This document shows, in pieces, positions 53,401-63,690 of a stretch of 64,000 bases of DNA. Below the pieces are notes generated by a model. The model was given only the letters and a program-made list of their open reading frames with translations. It was not told where the DNA came from and did no database searches. Positions within the stretch are counted from its first letter, which is position 1, and every line of letters starts with the position of its first letter. The position numbers and the translations under genes are program-made. This stretch comes from Dermatophagoides farinae (taxonomy: Eukaryota > Arthropoda > Arachnida > Sarcoptiformes > Pyroglyphidae): positions 4,527,501 to 4,591,500 of the forward strand of contig NC_134683.1 in the NCBI RefSeq assembly GCF_024713945.1. The letters are read 5' to 3'.

Positions 53401-54681
53401 GGTGATCCCGGGCCAACTAGAATATCATAATTACCACCACCACTAATACTGTTTGATAATGATAAATTTCGATGATGTGAAACAGATGGTGGTGACTCAG
53501 GTAATGCACTTGTTGCACGATCAAATGGTGCTACAGTTACTATTGGTGTTCCAGTAGTGGTAGTAGTAGTGTTGGTGGGTGTTATTATCGATGATAAACC
53601 AGTACCAGAACCACTAAATGTTGATGTCGATACGATTCGACTATTGCCAATTATTGAATTCTGAATCAATTTACCAAATTGTGGCTGTTGATAATGGCTA
53701 TTCGGTGAATTTTTTTGTTGAATGATCCGATGCATATGAGGTGGTGAGTGTTGATGTTGTTCAATAGCAGCCGGAAATGTATTCTGAAACAAAAGACTAT
53801 TCAATAATTGTTTAGATGGTGAACAAGCTGATGCAGGTAATTTCTGTACAGCACCGGTTATAATTGGACCAATATTATTTTCATCATCATTGCCGGAATT
53901 TGGATTAGTATTTATTTTGATTGCATTATTACTATTCCCAATATAATAAAGACTTGAATCACTGGTTGATTTACCGGCCGATGATGATAATGATGATGAT
54001 GATTGTTGTTGTTCATTCATAACATTTCTATTACGATAATTGTTATTATGGTTATGCGTTGTTGTTGATGATTTAGAAAAATCTGGTATCGATTGTGTTG
54101 CATATAAAATGTTGTTAGTGATATTGGTGGCCACTGGACTAGTAATTGATGTTTGTTGATAATGTGATTGAGTAGTCTGTGTTGAAACAGTTTGTTGTTG
54201 TTGACCCGTTATGGAACTTTGGTTTTTGGCATTCAATGTTGTCGTCGTCAATGTTGCTGTGGGTGATGAAGTGGATGCGGATATTGATGTTGATGTCAAT
54301 GATGTCGATGATGATGATGATGATGAAGAGGAAGACTTGTTAGATTTCCCAACTGAACAAGCTTTTTTAATACGATCAAAAATATTTTCATGTGATGATG
54401 GTTTCGTTGTTGTTGTTATTGCAGATATTATCGAAGTTGTCGTCGTCGTCGTATTAGATGGCGATGAAATGGACGTTGTTGTCGTCAATGTAGTTGACGA
54501 CGATAATATTGGCATAGAATGAACATTTTTGATATTTGCATCTTCTGGTGGTAAAAAAAAAACAAAATGATGGTTTACATCAATTCAAACTGTCAATTTT
54601 TTTCTACTTACTTTTATTGTTGTTATTATTATTATTCGATGAACAATTCGTTGAACTCATTGAAATATTTGGTGGTCTCAT
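47487..54681 (-). CDS. SPECC1L: Cytospin (SPECC1L-like): coiled coil plus C-terminal calponin-homology domain; long isoform
   Basis: A cytoskeletal crosslinker linking actin and microtubules. Long-form exons on the minus strand: 54681-54612, 54544-52425, 50650-50254, 50190-47928, 47865-47487; phases agree and the product is 1742 aa. The first 730 residues are Ser/Thr/Asn-rich disorder with a conserved-looking [18 protein letters not shown] patch. Coiled coils follow ([60 protein letters not shown]). The C-terminal CH domain reads [74 protein letters not shown], which is characteristic of cytospin. The 63-nt intron 50191-50253 is open and a multiple of three, so retention would add 21 residues. 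Stop 47487; the gene faces the transporter across the inverted repeat. Confidence 0.9.
50734..51402 (-). CDS. SPECC1L: Alternative first coding exon of cytospin with Src-like N-terminus
   Basis: A 223-codon frame starting at 51402 and ending in phase 0 at a GTAATT donor next to 50734. The downstream exon 50650-50254 also begins in phase 0, so this exon can splice to it, giving a 1235-aa short isoform. It lies between the long-isoform exon (ending 52425) and the shared exons, hence an alternative first exon. The start [16 protein letters not shown] is Gly2 with Ser6 and a polybasic cluster, as in Src-family N-myristoylation plus basic membrane-binding signals. [11 protein letters not shown] stretch later in the exon is a possible SH3 ligand. 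If used, it would target cytospin to membranes while the long form stays soluble. Myristoylation is inference. Confidence 0.7.
51403..52424. other. Non-coding region between the two alternative cytospin first exons
   Basis: Intron of the long isoform and presumed promoter of the short one. Contents are (CAT)n, (TTG)n and (CA)n runs. I could not find a convincing TATA box on the minus strand. Confidence 0.5.
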
Positions 54682-55884
54682 TTGTATTTGATTTTTTTTT
54701 TGTTTCTTCTCTTGAATAATTTTTATGGAAAAAATAAATTTTTCTGATTATGATGATGAGGATAAACCAAGCCCATTGAATGAATGATAATCGAACCAGA
54801 AAACAATCCAATCGAATCGATTCAAATTACACAAAAATAATTGACAATTGATCTATGTATAAATCATACAAACAAATAAAGAATGAATTGGTGATTATCA
54901 TCATCATCATCATTATTTTTGGCGATTGATTGTTATCATCAACGATTATTTGATCATTGATGACTGATGATGATGATGATGATGGCAGCCATGATCATCA
55001 TCAAATGAATGGATAACTGATTGGATTAATAATTTAAGAACAACGAAAAAATCTAATGATGATGAGGATGATGGCTATATCTAATATATTGATGGATTTT
55101 TGTGGACAACAACAACACAAACAACCGCCTGTTTTTTAGTTGGAGTTTTGTTTTAGTTGATTTTTTTTTTTGATTTATTCGTAATCTGGGACAACAACAA
55201 CAACAACAACAACAACAAACTAACTAGAGAGAGAAAAGCGAAATAAAAATTTGGCCTAAAAATGGATTGAATTTGAATTGAATAACACAAACAGTTTGGC
55301 TTGTCAGTTTTTTTTTGTTTACATGGTCGTTTTCTTTTTTTTTCGAAAATTGGAACTCGCTATTTTCTCTCGCTGTATACTTTTATGTGTTGTTGAGCTT
55401 GATCGATGCATTTAGCTTGTTGTTGTTGTTGTTTGATAAACCGCCACACACACACACACACAGATACTTTTTTGTTGTTGTTTGATGTATGTGTGGTGGT
55501 CGTCGGTCGTTCATTTTCATTTTATGCCTCTATCTCTTTTTCGGTGGTTCGCTTGTATTTTCAATTCGATTTTTCATTTTTCGTTGAACCAATTGGATGT
55601 TTTATGCAAACATAATGGTGTGGTTGGTGAGAAAAAAAAATACATTTTTTTCCAAACTTGTGATAACTGGCTTGTTTGTTGTTGCGGATCTAATCAACTC
55701 TCTTGTTTGTAACAAATCCATAATATTATGATAAAGACCGTGGACATTCTATATGGATTGTGAATGAATGATTATTATTAAATGGTCGGAGAAGAAAGGG
55801 GATACAAAAATGTATGCTGCTACTTTTTTTTTAGTTTTCAATTCAATGATGATGATGATGATGATTTTGATATTGAATTTAATA
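54682..55884. other. Region upstream of cytospin, up to the Helitron 3' end
   Basis: About 1.2 kb, non-coding, with (ATG)n, (CAA)n near 55194-55216 and (CA)n near 55446-55461. Probable promoter of the long cytospin transcript. The stretch just before 55885, GATATTGAATTTAATA, is the host flank at the Helitron 3' end. Confidence 0.5.
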
Positions 55885-55926
55885 CCAGCCCGGTACAGGC
55901 GCTTCGCGCCTGCCCCAGGCTGGCCC
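55885..55926 (-). repeat. Helitron 3' terminal hairpin and CTGG end
   Basis: Perfect stem CAGGCGC/GCGCCTG with a 3-nt loop on the minus strand, 7 nt before the CTGG terminus at 55885-55888. A second short GC hairpin (CAGCCCCGCAGGGCCAGCCTG) lies just inside it. Confidence 0.8.
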
Positions 55927-55941
55927 TGCGGGGCTGACTCC

Positions 55942-56101
55942 TGACAGTCAATATAGCTGGATACCCGCAGGTGTGGCGGCTGCGCCGCCCCCCCTGCTTG
56001 GTACCCAGCCAAAGGTATGAATTCTTGACGGTCAATATAGCTGGATACCCGCAGGTGTGGCGGCTGCGCCGCCCCCCCTGCTTGGCATCCAGCCAAAGGT
56101 G
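55942..56101 (-). repeat. Two tandem 84-bp GC-rich repeats near the Helitron 3' end
   Basis: Units begin near 55942 and 56026. They share GTCAATATAGCTGGATACCC, GCAGGTGTGGCGGCTGCG and CCAGCCAAAGGT with only a few differences. Each can form a strong hairpin around GGCGGCTGCGCCGCC, extended by CAGG/CCTG. They lie between the helicase stop and the terminal hairpin. Confidence 0.9.
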
Positions 56102-56267
56102 TCAATTTTAACGCTTCGTGCCTGACGGTGGATTTATATGCACGGCGTTTTGCTTCCGGCTTTCGATTTGGTACCGCAGGGTCAGCCATGACTTTTGTAT
56201 TGTACCTGACACCTTTGAAAATGTTACGTAAATCCAACATCAACTTATCGATCAAACAGCATACTTA

Positions 56268-59200
56268 TTATTGTTCATCGATATCGATAAGTTGGCGGAA
56301 TACGATATTTTTGGTGTAGATGCTGCGATCGTTGTTGACCTTCAGCAAAATAGCACCTTGTTTTTCCTCAATTTCCTCGACAAAAATCTTAAGATTATTT
56401 GGATTTTTGCATCGGGAAAGAGCCACATACATCATTCCATGTTGGAATACTGGTGTAGGAAGGTATACACCTACTTTTTCGAAAGATTGCCCTTGAGACT
56501 TATTAATTGTCAGGGCAAAAGCCAACACCACAGGAAATTGTCTACGCACTAATTTGAATGGCAGCTCGGGATCTTGATCATTTTGTTGGAAAATGATCCG
56601 AGGAATCAGAGCCTCCGTGTTTTTGTGCGTTCCTGTCAATATGCGAGCTTTAATGGTGCGTCTTTTTAGTTGAGTGACAACTAAACGTGTACCATTAAGC
56701 AAACCGCTTTGTGGTTCAACATTGCGGATCAACATTATAATGGATCCAACTTTTAATTCCAGTTTGTGTCTAGGATAACCTTGCGGGTTCATCGCATGAA
56801 GACACTCAACATTGAATTGCAAACCGCTGTGGTTTTCCGCAATATTGTCAATGCTGTAATAAATTGTATTCTCACCAATGAATGAGTTTGATATTTTTGT
56901 ATTGAAAAAATGTGCTAAATCATTGGTGGTGGTGAGAATGACCTTTTTGGCCATTTCCTCTGCCTGATCTTGATAAGCTGGATCAAGTCCAGCACCATAG
57001 ATTTCAGTTGTTAGCTCGTCAACGCTATTAACTAAAAATTGATCTGGAACACGGAAAGTATTCTGGATCTGTGATTCGAGATGATTCAGCTCGAAGTGTA
57101 CCGTTGCCCAATTTAAGAAGCCATTCATTGTATTCAGCAAAATTGGCTGATCTCATATTGGTGCTAAGACTAAACCGTTTTGCATATATCCAAAGCGGTG
57201 ACTTCTTAATGCTCAAGTCTGCAGAAGAAACACAAATTCCTCTGGGAACAATCGGAGATATTTGACGAAAATCTCCCCCAAAGATGATTAATTTACCACC
57301 AAAAACTTCTTGCGACTGCATGAGATCTTTGAGCAATAAGTCAATTATGTTGATCACATGAATCGACATCATAGAGACCTCATCAATGATCAATAAATCA
57401 GCGGGAATGATCACCTGTCTTGCTTGATATTGATTGGCCGTCATTGTTGATCGATCGGTGGATGTAAGTCTTATTGGAATCTTAAAACCGCTGTGAACTG
57501 TTCTTCCGCCAGGAAGCAAATCAGCGGCGATTCCGGTGGTAGCGAAAGCCGCTACCGAAAAACCTCGACTTCTTGCATACGATATAATTGCAAGATAAGT
57601 GAAAGTCTTTCCCGAACCTCCGGGGCCGTCCAAAAAATAGAATCGACTATTTTTTTCATGTAGCCGTGGGTTTGATAGTTGTCCACTAATTTCATCGAAA
57701 AACTCTCGTTGTTTTTCATTGAGAAGTGGGATAGTTTCTTCAGCATATCTAGTTTCGTATTCAATGTCTATTTGGTCATTTTGACCATAACTGACAGGGC
57801 CTAGAAAGTCGGCTGAGTATCCTTGAATAGCAAACAGACGATAAATATGTTGTTTTGCTAAATTTTCAGCTCGTGTCACATTTCGATCTTCATCCTGATA
57901 GAGAAAGTCTCCAATCATGAATTCTTTGAAATTTTCAAAAAGATCTTTTGGATCCGCTGGGTTATTGTAAATGCAAATCTGCGCGTAGAGTTGACGCATT
58001 TGCTTTGGAAGATTGTACACACTTGCTTCAGTGAGACATTCTATCCATTCACTGTCATTGGCCACTAAACCTCTTAAGATGGCGGCTTCCTTGAAGGTAG
58101 CACAAACCTGGCCATTGACAGTTCTAAGGTCTTCAAAACTTTTTGGACCTTTGACATTTTGAAGCAATAACCGAAGATAGAATCGATCAGATTCGCGAGC
58201 ACTTACATAATATATTCGAGAAATTATTGGAACGTGGCGCTGTCGTGGTTCCCACTTTTTGCTGCGCTTATTCCAAACGTAGTGCTCACAAAGTTCGGTA
58301 TAAAGAAACTCATTTGCATTTGAATCTTGTGCATTGAGTTTGAAAAAAGCTGTCAACATGTTATCAGTTCGAGCAGCTCTTTCACAAAGACGACGGATTT
58401 GTTCAGCGTCATCGTCTTCATTAAAATACACCGGTTGTTCTTGGGGCAAGTTCACCGGAAGTCGATATACTGCATGAGACTTATCGTGCATAGGAAATTC
58501 TAACAATCTCCAAATAGCTTCACATGCAGCAGTGTAGCGACTATCAATATAGTTGCGTACTTCGTCATGTACAATCTCGTTCTCTCCATCCGTGGTCACA
58601 CGAACATGGGCTCGGTCGTTACCTTTGAAAATATATTTAAAAAGATAAGCCACAGCTTTAATTGTGCGAACTATTTCAGCGTTGATATGACACTGAAAAG
58701 TTTTTAGGAGATAAAGATTATGTGGCACAATCATACTGTTGTCGATTGTTTTGCCATTGTACACAACTGATGGGGCGTGCTCCCGACGGTATCTCGGATA
58801 ACCGTCGTTTTCAATCACTGTTTCAGCCTCAAAGGGCTTTGGAAATTTTCTATTACATTCGCCGTCTTCATTGAGACAACGATTGGGCATACAGGTATGT
58901 ACCATATGCTTCAGCACAATTTCCCTGACAAATTCATAATCTGGATTGTCAGGTGGGATTTGAGCCGAAATGTATCGGTCAATCTTTTCCGGTGTGTCAA
59001 GTTTATCCCCATCTATTAACCAAACAATAATGTGGGCATGTGGCAATCCACGTTTTTGGTATTCAATCGTATAGACATAGGCTTGACATCTACCGAAATA
59101 TCCCTTTTTGTATATAATTTCCATCAAATGATTGAGTTTTTTTTTAAAAACTCTATCAATCAAATCTGGTCTTTCAAAAGCAGTTTGATTTTGATGCAAA

Positions 59201-60693
59201 TTTTCGATAATTTCAGGCCATTCTGTGTTTGCAGTCATGGTTATGAATAATTCTGGGAAACCATACTTTGCAACAATAGCCATAGCGTCATGATAATGCT
59301 CGTTCATATTTCGAGCACTACCTTCAAAAGAGGAAGCGAGAATAACAACTCTTCCAAGTCGTCCTTCTACTTCATTGGCTTCACTTTCCAAAGCATCCAT
59401 TAGACCTCTGTATTGGTCTACTCGAAGTTGGGCTTGGTTTTTTCTGTGCCAATCCAAACGACTGGTTTCTACATTGAGAAACTTGTCTATAACCCAAACA
59501 TGGAACAGTCTACCACCATCAAGAATCGGGTTATAAATGTTTGGTCTCTTAAAGAGTTGGCTTGAATAAAACTGAAGCTGAGTGACATTTCTGTCTCTCG
59601 CTGGTTCGTTTAATTCATCCAAATTGATGCGTTGTCCTGGTATTGGCGACCATCCTTCTTCGCCGTTTGGATAGAAAAGGACGTAACACATTGGATTCAG
59701 ATGTTTGCTTAGATAATGAATTCTGAACGTGCTTGCTTGTCCGGCCGGGGTTCGAGGATAGACAACAAAGTCACGTTGAATTTGTGGCAAACCATCTGGG
59801 TCAGATTGGTAAATGAAAGCGATCTCACTCGCTACCGGTGCATTATAACGTCCGGGGTGTGGATCATTTCGGTTTATACGTCTGACATTTCGTTTGAAAA
59901 TCAGACTCATGTTCATAGATTCTGCTCCTGATTCATTAAGAGCATCATTAAAAGCTTTGAATTGGATCGCATAAGGATTATTCTGGGCCAGAAAATCGTG
60001 AATTTGAACCAACAAAGCTCTTTCAAGATCAGAATTAGCTGGATGCTCCAATCGACGTTCTGCAGCCTCTTCGGGCGCATAAACAAATATCTGAGCATAA
60101 GCCCGATCTTGTGTTTGTTCAGGGTGGAGGTGAGCCATTAAATGATATGTCATTCCATGGCATTTGATTGCTTGAACTCCACGTGTGCCACGCAACGATT
60201 CATCATGACGCATTCCAATTGAGGCAAAACTCAAGGAAGCATTGTAGTTGATTATGTGTTTTTTGAAATTTACAAAATTTGGATTTTCACGATTTGTGAA
60301 TAAATCTTTCAAAAAATCCGGATAACCAACGAATCGTTGCGGCTGCACTTTGCCGTTGTGACAGCAACTGTTTGATGTTTCCCCCGGAAAAAGATAAGCA
60401 TTGCATTTGTTGCATTGCTTATTCATTTCTCCAATATAATGGATGGAAACATCTGCGTCACGATAATTGTCGTGAGTCACCCGAGTGACATCAACATTGG
60501 CTCTAAGAACTCTCATTCTTACCTGGCTAGACTGACGTCGTCGTCGGGTCACTTCCGGGCTTTCTCTAGCTCGAGTTTCAGCCACATTAATCGCGTCGGC
60601 AATACGCCTGATTCTTGTAACAGAATCACTTTGATTGGCGCGATAAGCACGCATATACTCGCGCCTACGTGCTCTTTCCTGTTCGTTTGGCAT
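56268..60693 (-). pseudogene. Helitron Rep-helicase, one frameshift in the helicase part
   Basis: ATG at 60693 (MPNEQERARRREYMRAYR). The first frame runs to 57028; the C-terminal part continues in another frame to the stop at 56268. Order: N-terminal Cys zinc-finger-like region (CNKCNAYLF, then CC); the Rep HUH site GLPHAHIIVWL near 59030-59050; the two-tyrosine motif AYLFKYIFKG near 58630-58650; then a Pif1-type helicase with Walker A GPGGSGKTF near 57625, Walker B LLIIDEVSMMS near 57380, GGDFRQISPIV near 57260, and in the other frame LTINKSQGQSF and MYVALSRC. The break is a single-base change near 57050-57070, in the helicase between motif III and the later motifs: the frames read ITDPEYF and then RVPDQFLVNSVDELTTEIYG. 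All Rep and helicase motifs I looked for are present, so apart from this frameshift the gene looks functional. Codon use is less AT-biased than in host genes. Confidence 0.92.
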
Positions 60694-61113
60694 TGTATTA
60701 TCTATACTCAAACGAATACTGTTATGATTTTGATGATAGGAATTTGATGATGATGATGATGATTAATTATGATGATGATTGATTATGATGATGGTGAATG
60801 ATTGTTGATCACGAATCACGAATGTTTGATGTTTGGTTTGTTTTGTTTTGTTTTGATTTTTTTAAAAACAATAATAATAACACAAACAAACACAATCACA
60901 ATTTATCACAATTTAACAGTTTAATCACAATCACAATTTAACAGTTTAATCACAATCACAATTTAACAGTTTAATTATTAAAATATTTTTTAATTTAATT
61001 TTTTATATATATATTAACAGTTTAATTATTATTGAGATGATTGAATTTGAAATCAGCAATTCAGCAATCAGCAATCATCGCTTGTTATAAATGATTTCAT
61101 CATCATCAAATAT

Positions 61114-61335
61114 TCACACAGACACACAAAATGATTTCGAATTCGAACTTTTTCTTTGTTCTTTTGAATGTCTGCGCCATCTATTTTATTTTATCAACAA
61201 TCAACAATTTAATCAAGAATGATCAATGATCAACAATGATGATGATGATTTCATCATCAATTACACACATAAACACACAAAATGAATTTGAATTCGAACT
61301 CTTTCTTTGTTCTATTGAATGTCTGCGCCATCTTT
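61114..61335 (+). repeat. Module-A repeats: two copies of a 75-bp unit
   Basis: Copies at 61114-61185 and 61262-61335, with a third at 62667-62741. Each has CACACAAAATGA, TTCGAATTCGAACT (or TTTGAATTCGAACT), CTTTGTTCT or CTATGTTCT, TTGAATG and CTGCGCCATCTA (or CTGCACCATCTA). Not recognised as a known family. Confidence 0.8.
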
Positions 61336-61539
61336 TTTTTATCACATCACAGAATGCGTTTCTTTGGAAATGTTTTGTGATATTGTAAAACAACCTGTTT
61401 TGGAAATCAAACCGAAAAAATTAAAAAAAGTTTGAAAATTCAAAAAAGATTGATTTGATTTGATATTTTTCATCAACTCAATATTTTTTTTTTATATTTT
61501 TATTTATTATATTTTTCCACAAACCCGTCATGATATTTA

Positions 61540-61710
61540 TTATAGATATATATATATATATATATATATTTATGTATGTATGTATATGTTTATTTTATAG
61601 ATATATGTATGTATGTATATGTATATGTTTATTTATATAGATAGATAGTATAGATAGATAGATATATATAATAGATAGATAATAGATAATAGATAGATAG
61701 ATATATAGAT
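61540..61710. repeat. Compound (TA)n, (TATG)n and (ATAG)n microsatellite
   Basis: Nearly pure short-period repeats over about 170 bp; no other content. Confidence 0.9.
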
Positions 61711-61739
61711 TGAATTGAATTATAATATAATTCTAATTA

Positions 61740-62099
61740 TTACACATGATGATGTGGATTATTATTATTAGGATTAGGATTATTATTATTATTTTGATGA
61801 TGATGATGATTCCGATTATTATTATTATTATTTTGATGATGATGATGATTCCGATTATTATTATTATTATTTTGATGATGATGTTGATGATTCCGATTAC
61901 GAATATTATTATTCGGTCTTCTAATTGGTCTTGCAACATTGTTCTGGAATTCCATTTGTATGCTTATGACATTCCGGACTAAGTTGTTAACAATTTCTTG
62001 TTGACGATCCATCAATTGTTGTTGTCGTTGCTGTTGTCGTTGTCGTTGTCGTCGTCGTTGTTGTCGAAGTCGACGCTGTGTTTGTTCTTGTTGTTGTTC

Positions 62100-62136
<37 letters not shown>

Positions 62137-62258
62137 GTTGTTGTTGCATCATCATCATCAGGCATTTCAATTGTTACCTGAGGATGAAAATTTTCTCGAA
62201 AATTTTGCATTTTTTTTCCTTTTTTTTCATTTTCATTTTCATTGGATTGGAACATCAT
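61740..62258 (-). CDS. Hypothetical Gln/Asn/His-rich protein (doubtful gene)
   Basis: A 172-codon minus-strand frame. It has a mixed N-terminus (MMFQSNENENEKKGKKMQNF), a run of Gln, an Arg/Gln stretch, a central non-repetitive helix-like segment (LMDRQQEIVNNLVRNVISIQ), and a C-terminus of three tandem NNNNNNRNHHHHQ-type units. The non-repeat segment and the ATG-led frame are in favour; dominance of simple repeats and the repeat-rich surroundings are against. No family recognised. Confidence 0.3.
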
Positions 62259-62801
62259 TGAATATAAAATTGGAAATTGGAAATTGGATTTATATCATCA
62301 TTGGAAATCATTGTTCATTGGAATCGGAATATAATTATCATTGAAATCATTGAAATAATAATATTGGATTGGAATTAGAATAGTGGAAAAAAAAGATTAA
62401 TTTCTGCTACTATCAGGTATCATGTAATCATGAAATCATCATGAAATGTAATTACTTACCAATTTTTATAATAATAATAATATAATAATTTATTATTATT
62501 ATATTATATATTTATATTTATATATATTTATTATAATAATTATGAATTATGATTATGATGATGGTGATGATGATTGATGAATGAATATTATATTATTAGA
62601 TATTATTAGAAATTAGAAATCAGCAATGCACACACAGGCACACAAAATGTTGATTTCATCATCAATTACACACACTGACACACAAAATGATTTCGAATTC
62701 GAACTCTTTCTATGTTCTATTGAATGACTGCACCATCTATTGGATGCAAAATCTGCAGCAAAGTGTGCTGAGCTAGAACAATGAAAAAAAGCTTTGTCAA
62801 A
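62259..62801. other. Non-coding region before the 0.3-kb array
   Basis: AT-rich, with TTGGAAATTGGAAATTGGA tandem words near 62265-62290, a (TAA)n/(TTA)n stretch near 62467-62540, and the third module-A copy at 62667-62741 leading directly into module B. Confidence 0.6.
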
Positions 62802-63690
62802 GCTACATACCACAGAATGCGTTTCTTTGGAAGCGACTTCTACTTCTGAGCTGGACGAACTGTTCAGCGGCATTCAAAAGTTTTCCCGCATGCTCAGACA
62901 CACACACACAACACACACTGAGTAGCTTATACTAAATAGTTATGTTTGTACTGAAAATAAGTAGGAATGTCCAGCTCGGCTTCCCCGCATCAAATGCCAA
63001 GTTAATACACAGTGCCAGTACACAGTGCAAGCACTTGGCGAGTGTAAAAGTTGCAGTTACCGACAAACAAGCGTCATAGAATAGTAGATGTCAAAGATAA
63101 TAAAAAATCGTACCACAGAATGCGTTTCTTTGGAAGCGACTTCTACTTCTGAGCTGGACGAACTGTTCAGCGGCATTCAAAAGTTTTCCCGCATGCTCAG
63201 ACACACACACAACACACACTGAGTAGCTTATACTAAATAGTTATGTTTTGTACTGAAAATAAGTAGGAATGTCCAGCTCGGCTTCCCCGCATCAAATGCC
63301 AAGTTAATACACAGTGCCAGTACACAGTGCAAGCACTTGGCGAGTGTAAAAGTTGCAGTTACCGACAAAACAAGCGTCATAGAATAGTAGATGTCAAAGC
63401 TACATACCACAGAATGCGTTTCTTTGGAAGCGACTTCTACTTCTGAGCTGGACGAACTGTTCAGCGGCATTCAAAAGTTTTTCCCGCATGCTCAGACACA
63501 CACACACAACACACACTGAGTAGCTTATACTAAATAGTTATGTTTGTACTGAAAATAAGTAGGAATGTCCAGCTCGGCTTCCCCGCATCAAATGCCAAGT
63601 TAATACACAGTGCCAGTACACAGTGCAAGCACTTGGCGAGTGTAAAAGTTGCAGTTACCGACAAACAAGCGTCATAGAATAGTAGATATC
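62802..63690. repeat. Three tandem copies of a 0.29-0.30-kb unit (module B)
   Basis: Copies at about 62802-63098, 63110-63396 and 63401-63690 (spacing 303 and 294 bp), nearly identical. Each starts ACCACAGAATGCGTTTCTTT and includes GAGCTGGACGAACTGTTCAG, a (CA)n run between CTCAGACAC and ACTGAG, GTCCAGCTCGGCTTCCCCGC, CACTTGGCGAGTGTAAAAG and GCGTCATAGAATAGTAGAT. Base composition is much less AT-rich than the surroundings. Minus-strand frames of each copy begin MPLNSSSSSEVEVASKETHS, but they break at copy junctions and are probably incidental. A 24-nt fragment of the unit also sits near 61349. Confidence 0.9.

Larger units (their letters stand above)
55885..60730 (-). mobile_element. Helitron (rolling-circle DNA transposon), nearly intact
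   Basis: Encodes the Helitron-type Rep-helicase fusion on the minus strand. The 3' terminus is recognisable at 55885: on the minus strand it reads CAGGCGCGAAGCGCCTG (7-bp stem, GAA loop), then TACCGGG and CTGG, followed by a host T. That is the expected hairpin a few bases before CTRR, next to T. The 5' end (AT-rich, near 60.71-60.75 kb) is not certain; a TC preceded by A occurs several times in the (ATC)n flank. No terminal inverted repeats or target duplication are seen, as expected for this class. GC content is clearly higher than in the host DNA, and the low number of breaks points to a recent arrival, possibly by horizontal transfer. Confidence 0.9.
60731..61739. other. AT-rich repeat region beside the Helitron
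   Basis: Contains three tandem copies of a CACAATTTAACAGTTTAAT unit (about 60897-60978), two dispersed module-A repeats (61114-61185 and 61262-61335), a partial module B near 61345-61373, and (TA)n/(ATAG)n/(GTAT)n microsatellites at about 61540-61710. No coding. Confidence 0.7.

Noticed and set aside
62802-63690. RNA polymerase III A/B boxes or tRNA-like structure in the 0.3-kb repeat
   Set aside because: Only weak partial matches (TGGCGAGTG, AGTTCGTCC) with wrong order and spacing; no tRNA or SINE call can be supported.
62802-63690. CRISPR-like array from three regularly spaced copies
   Set aside because: The units are about 0.3 kb and directly adjacent, with no short-repeat/spacer pattern, and the genome is eukaryotic.
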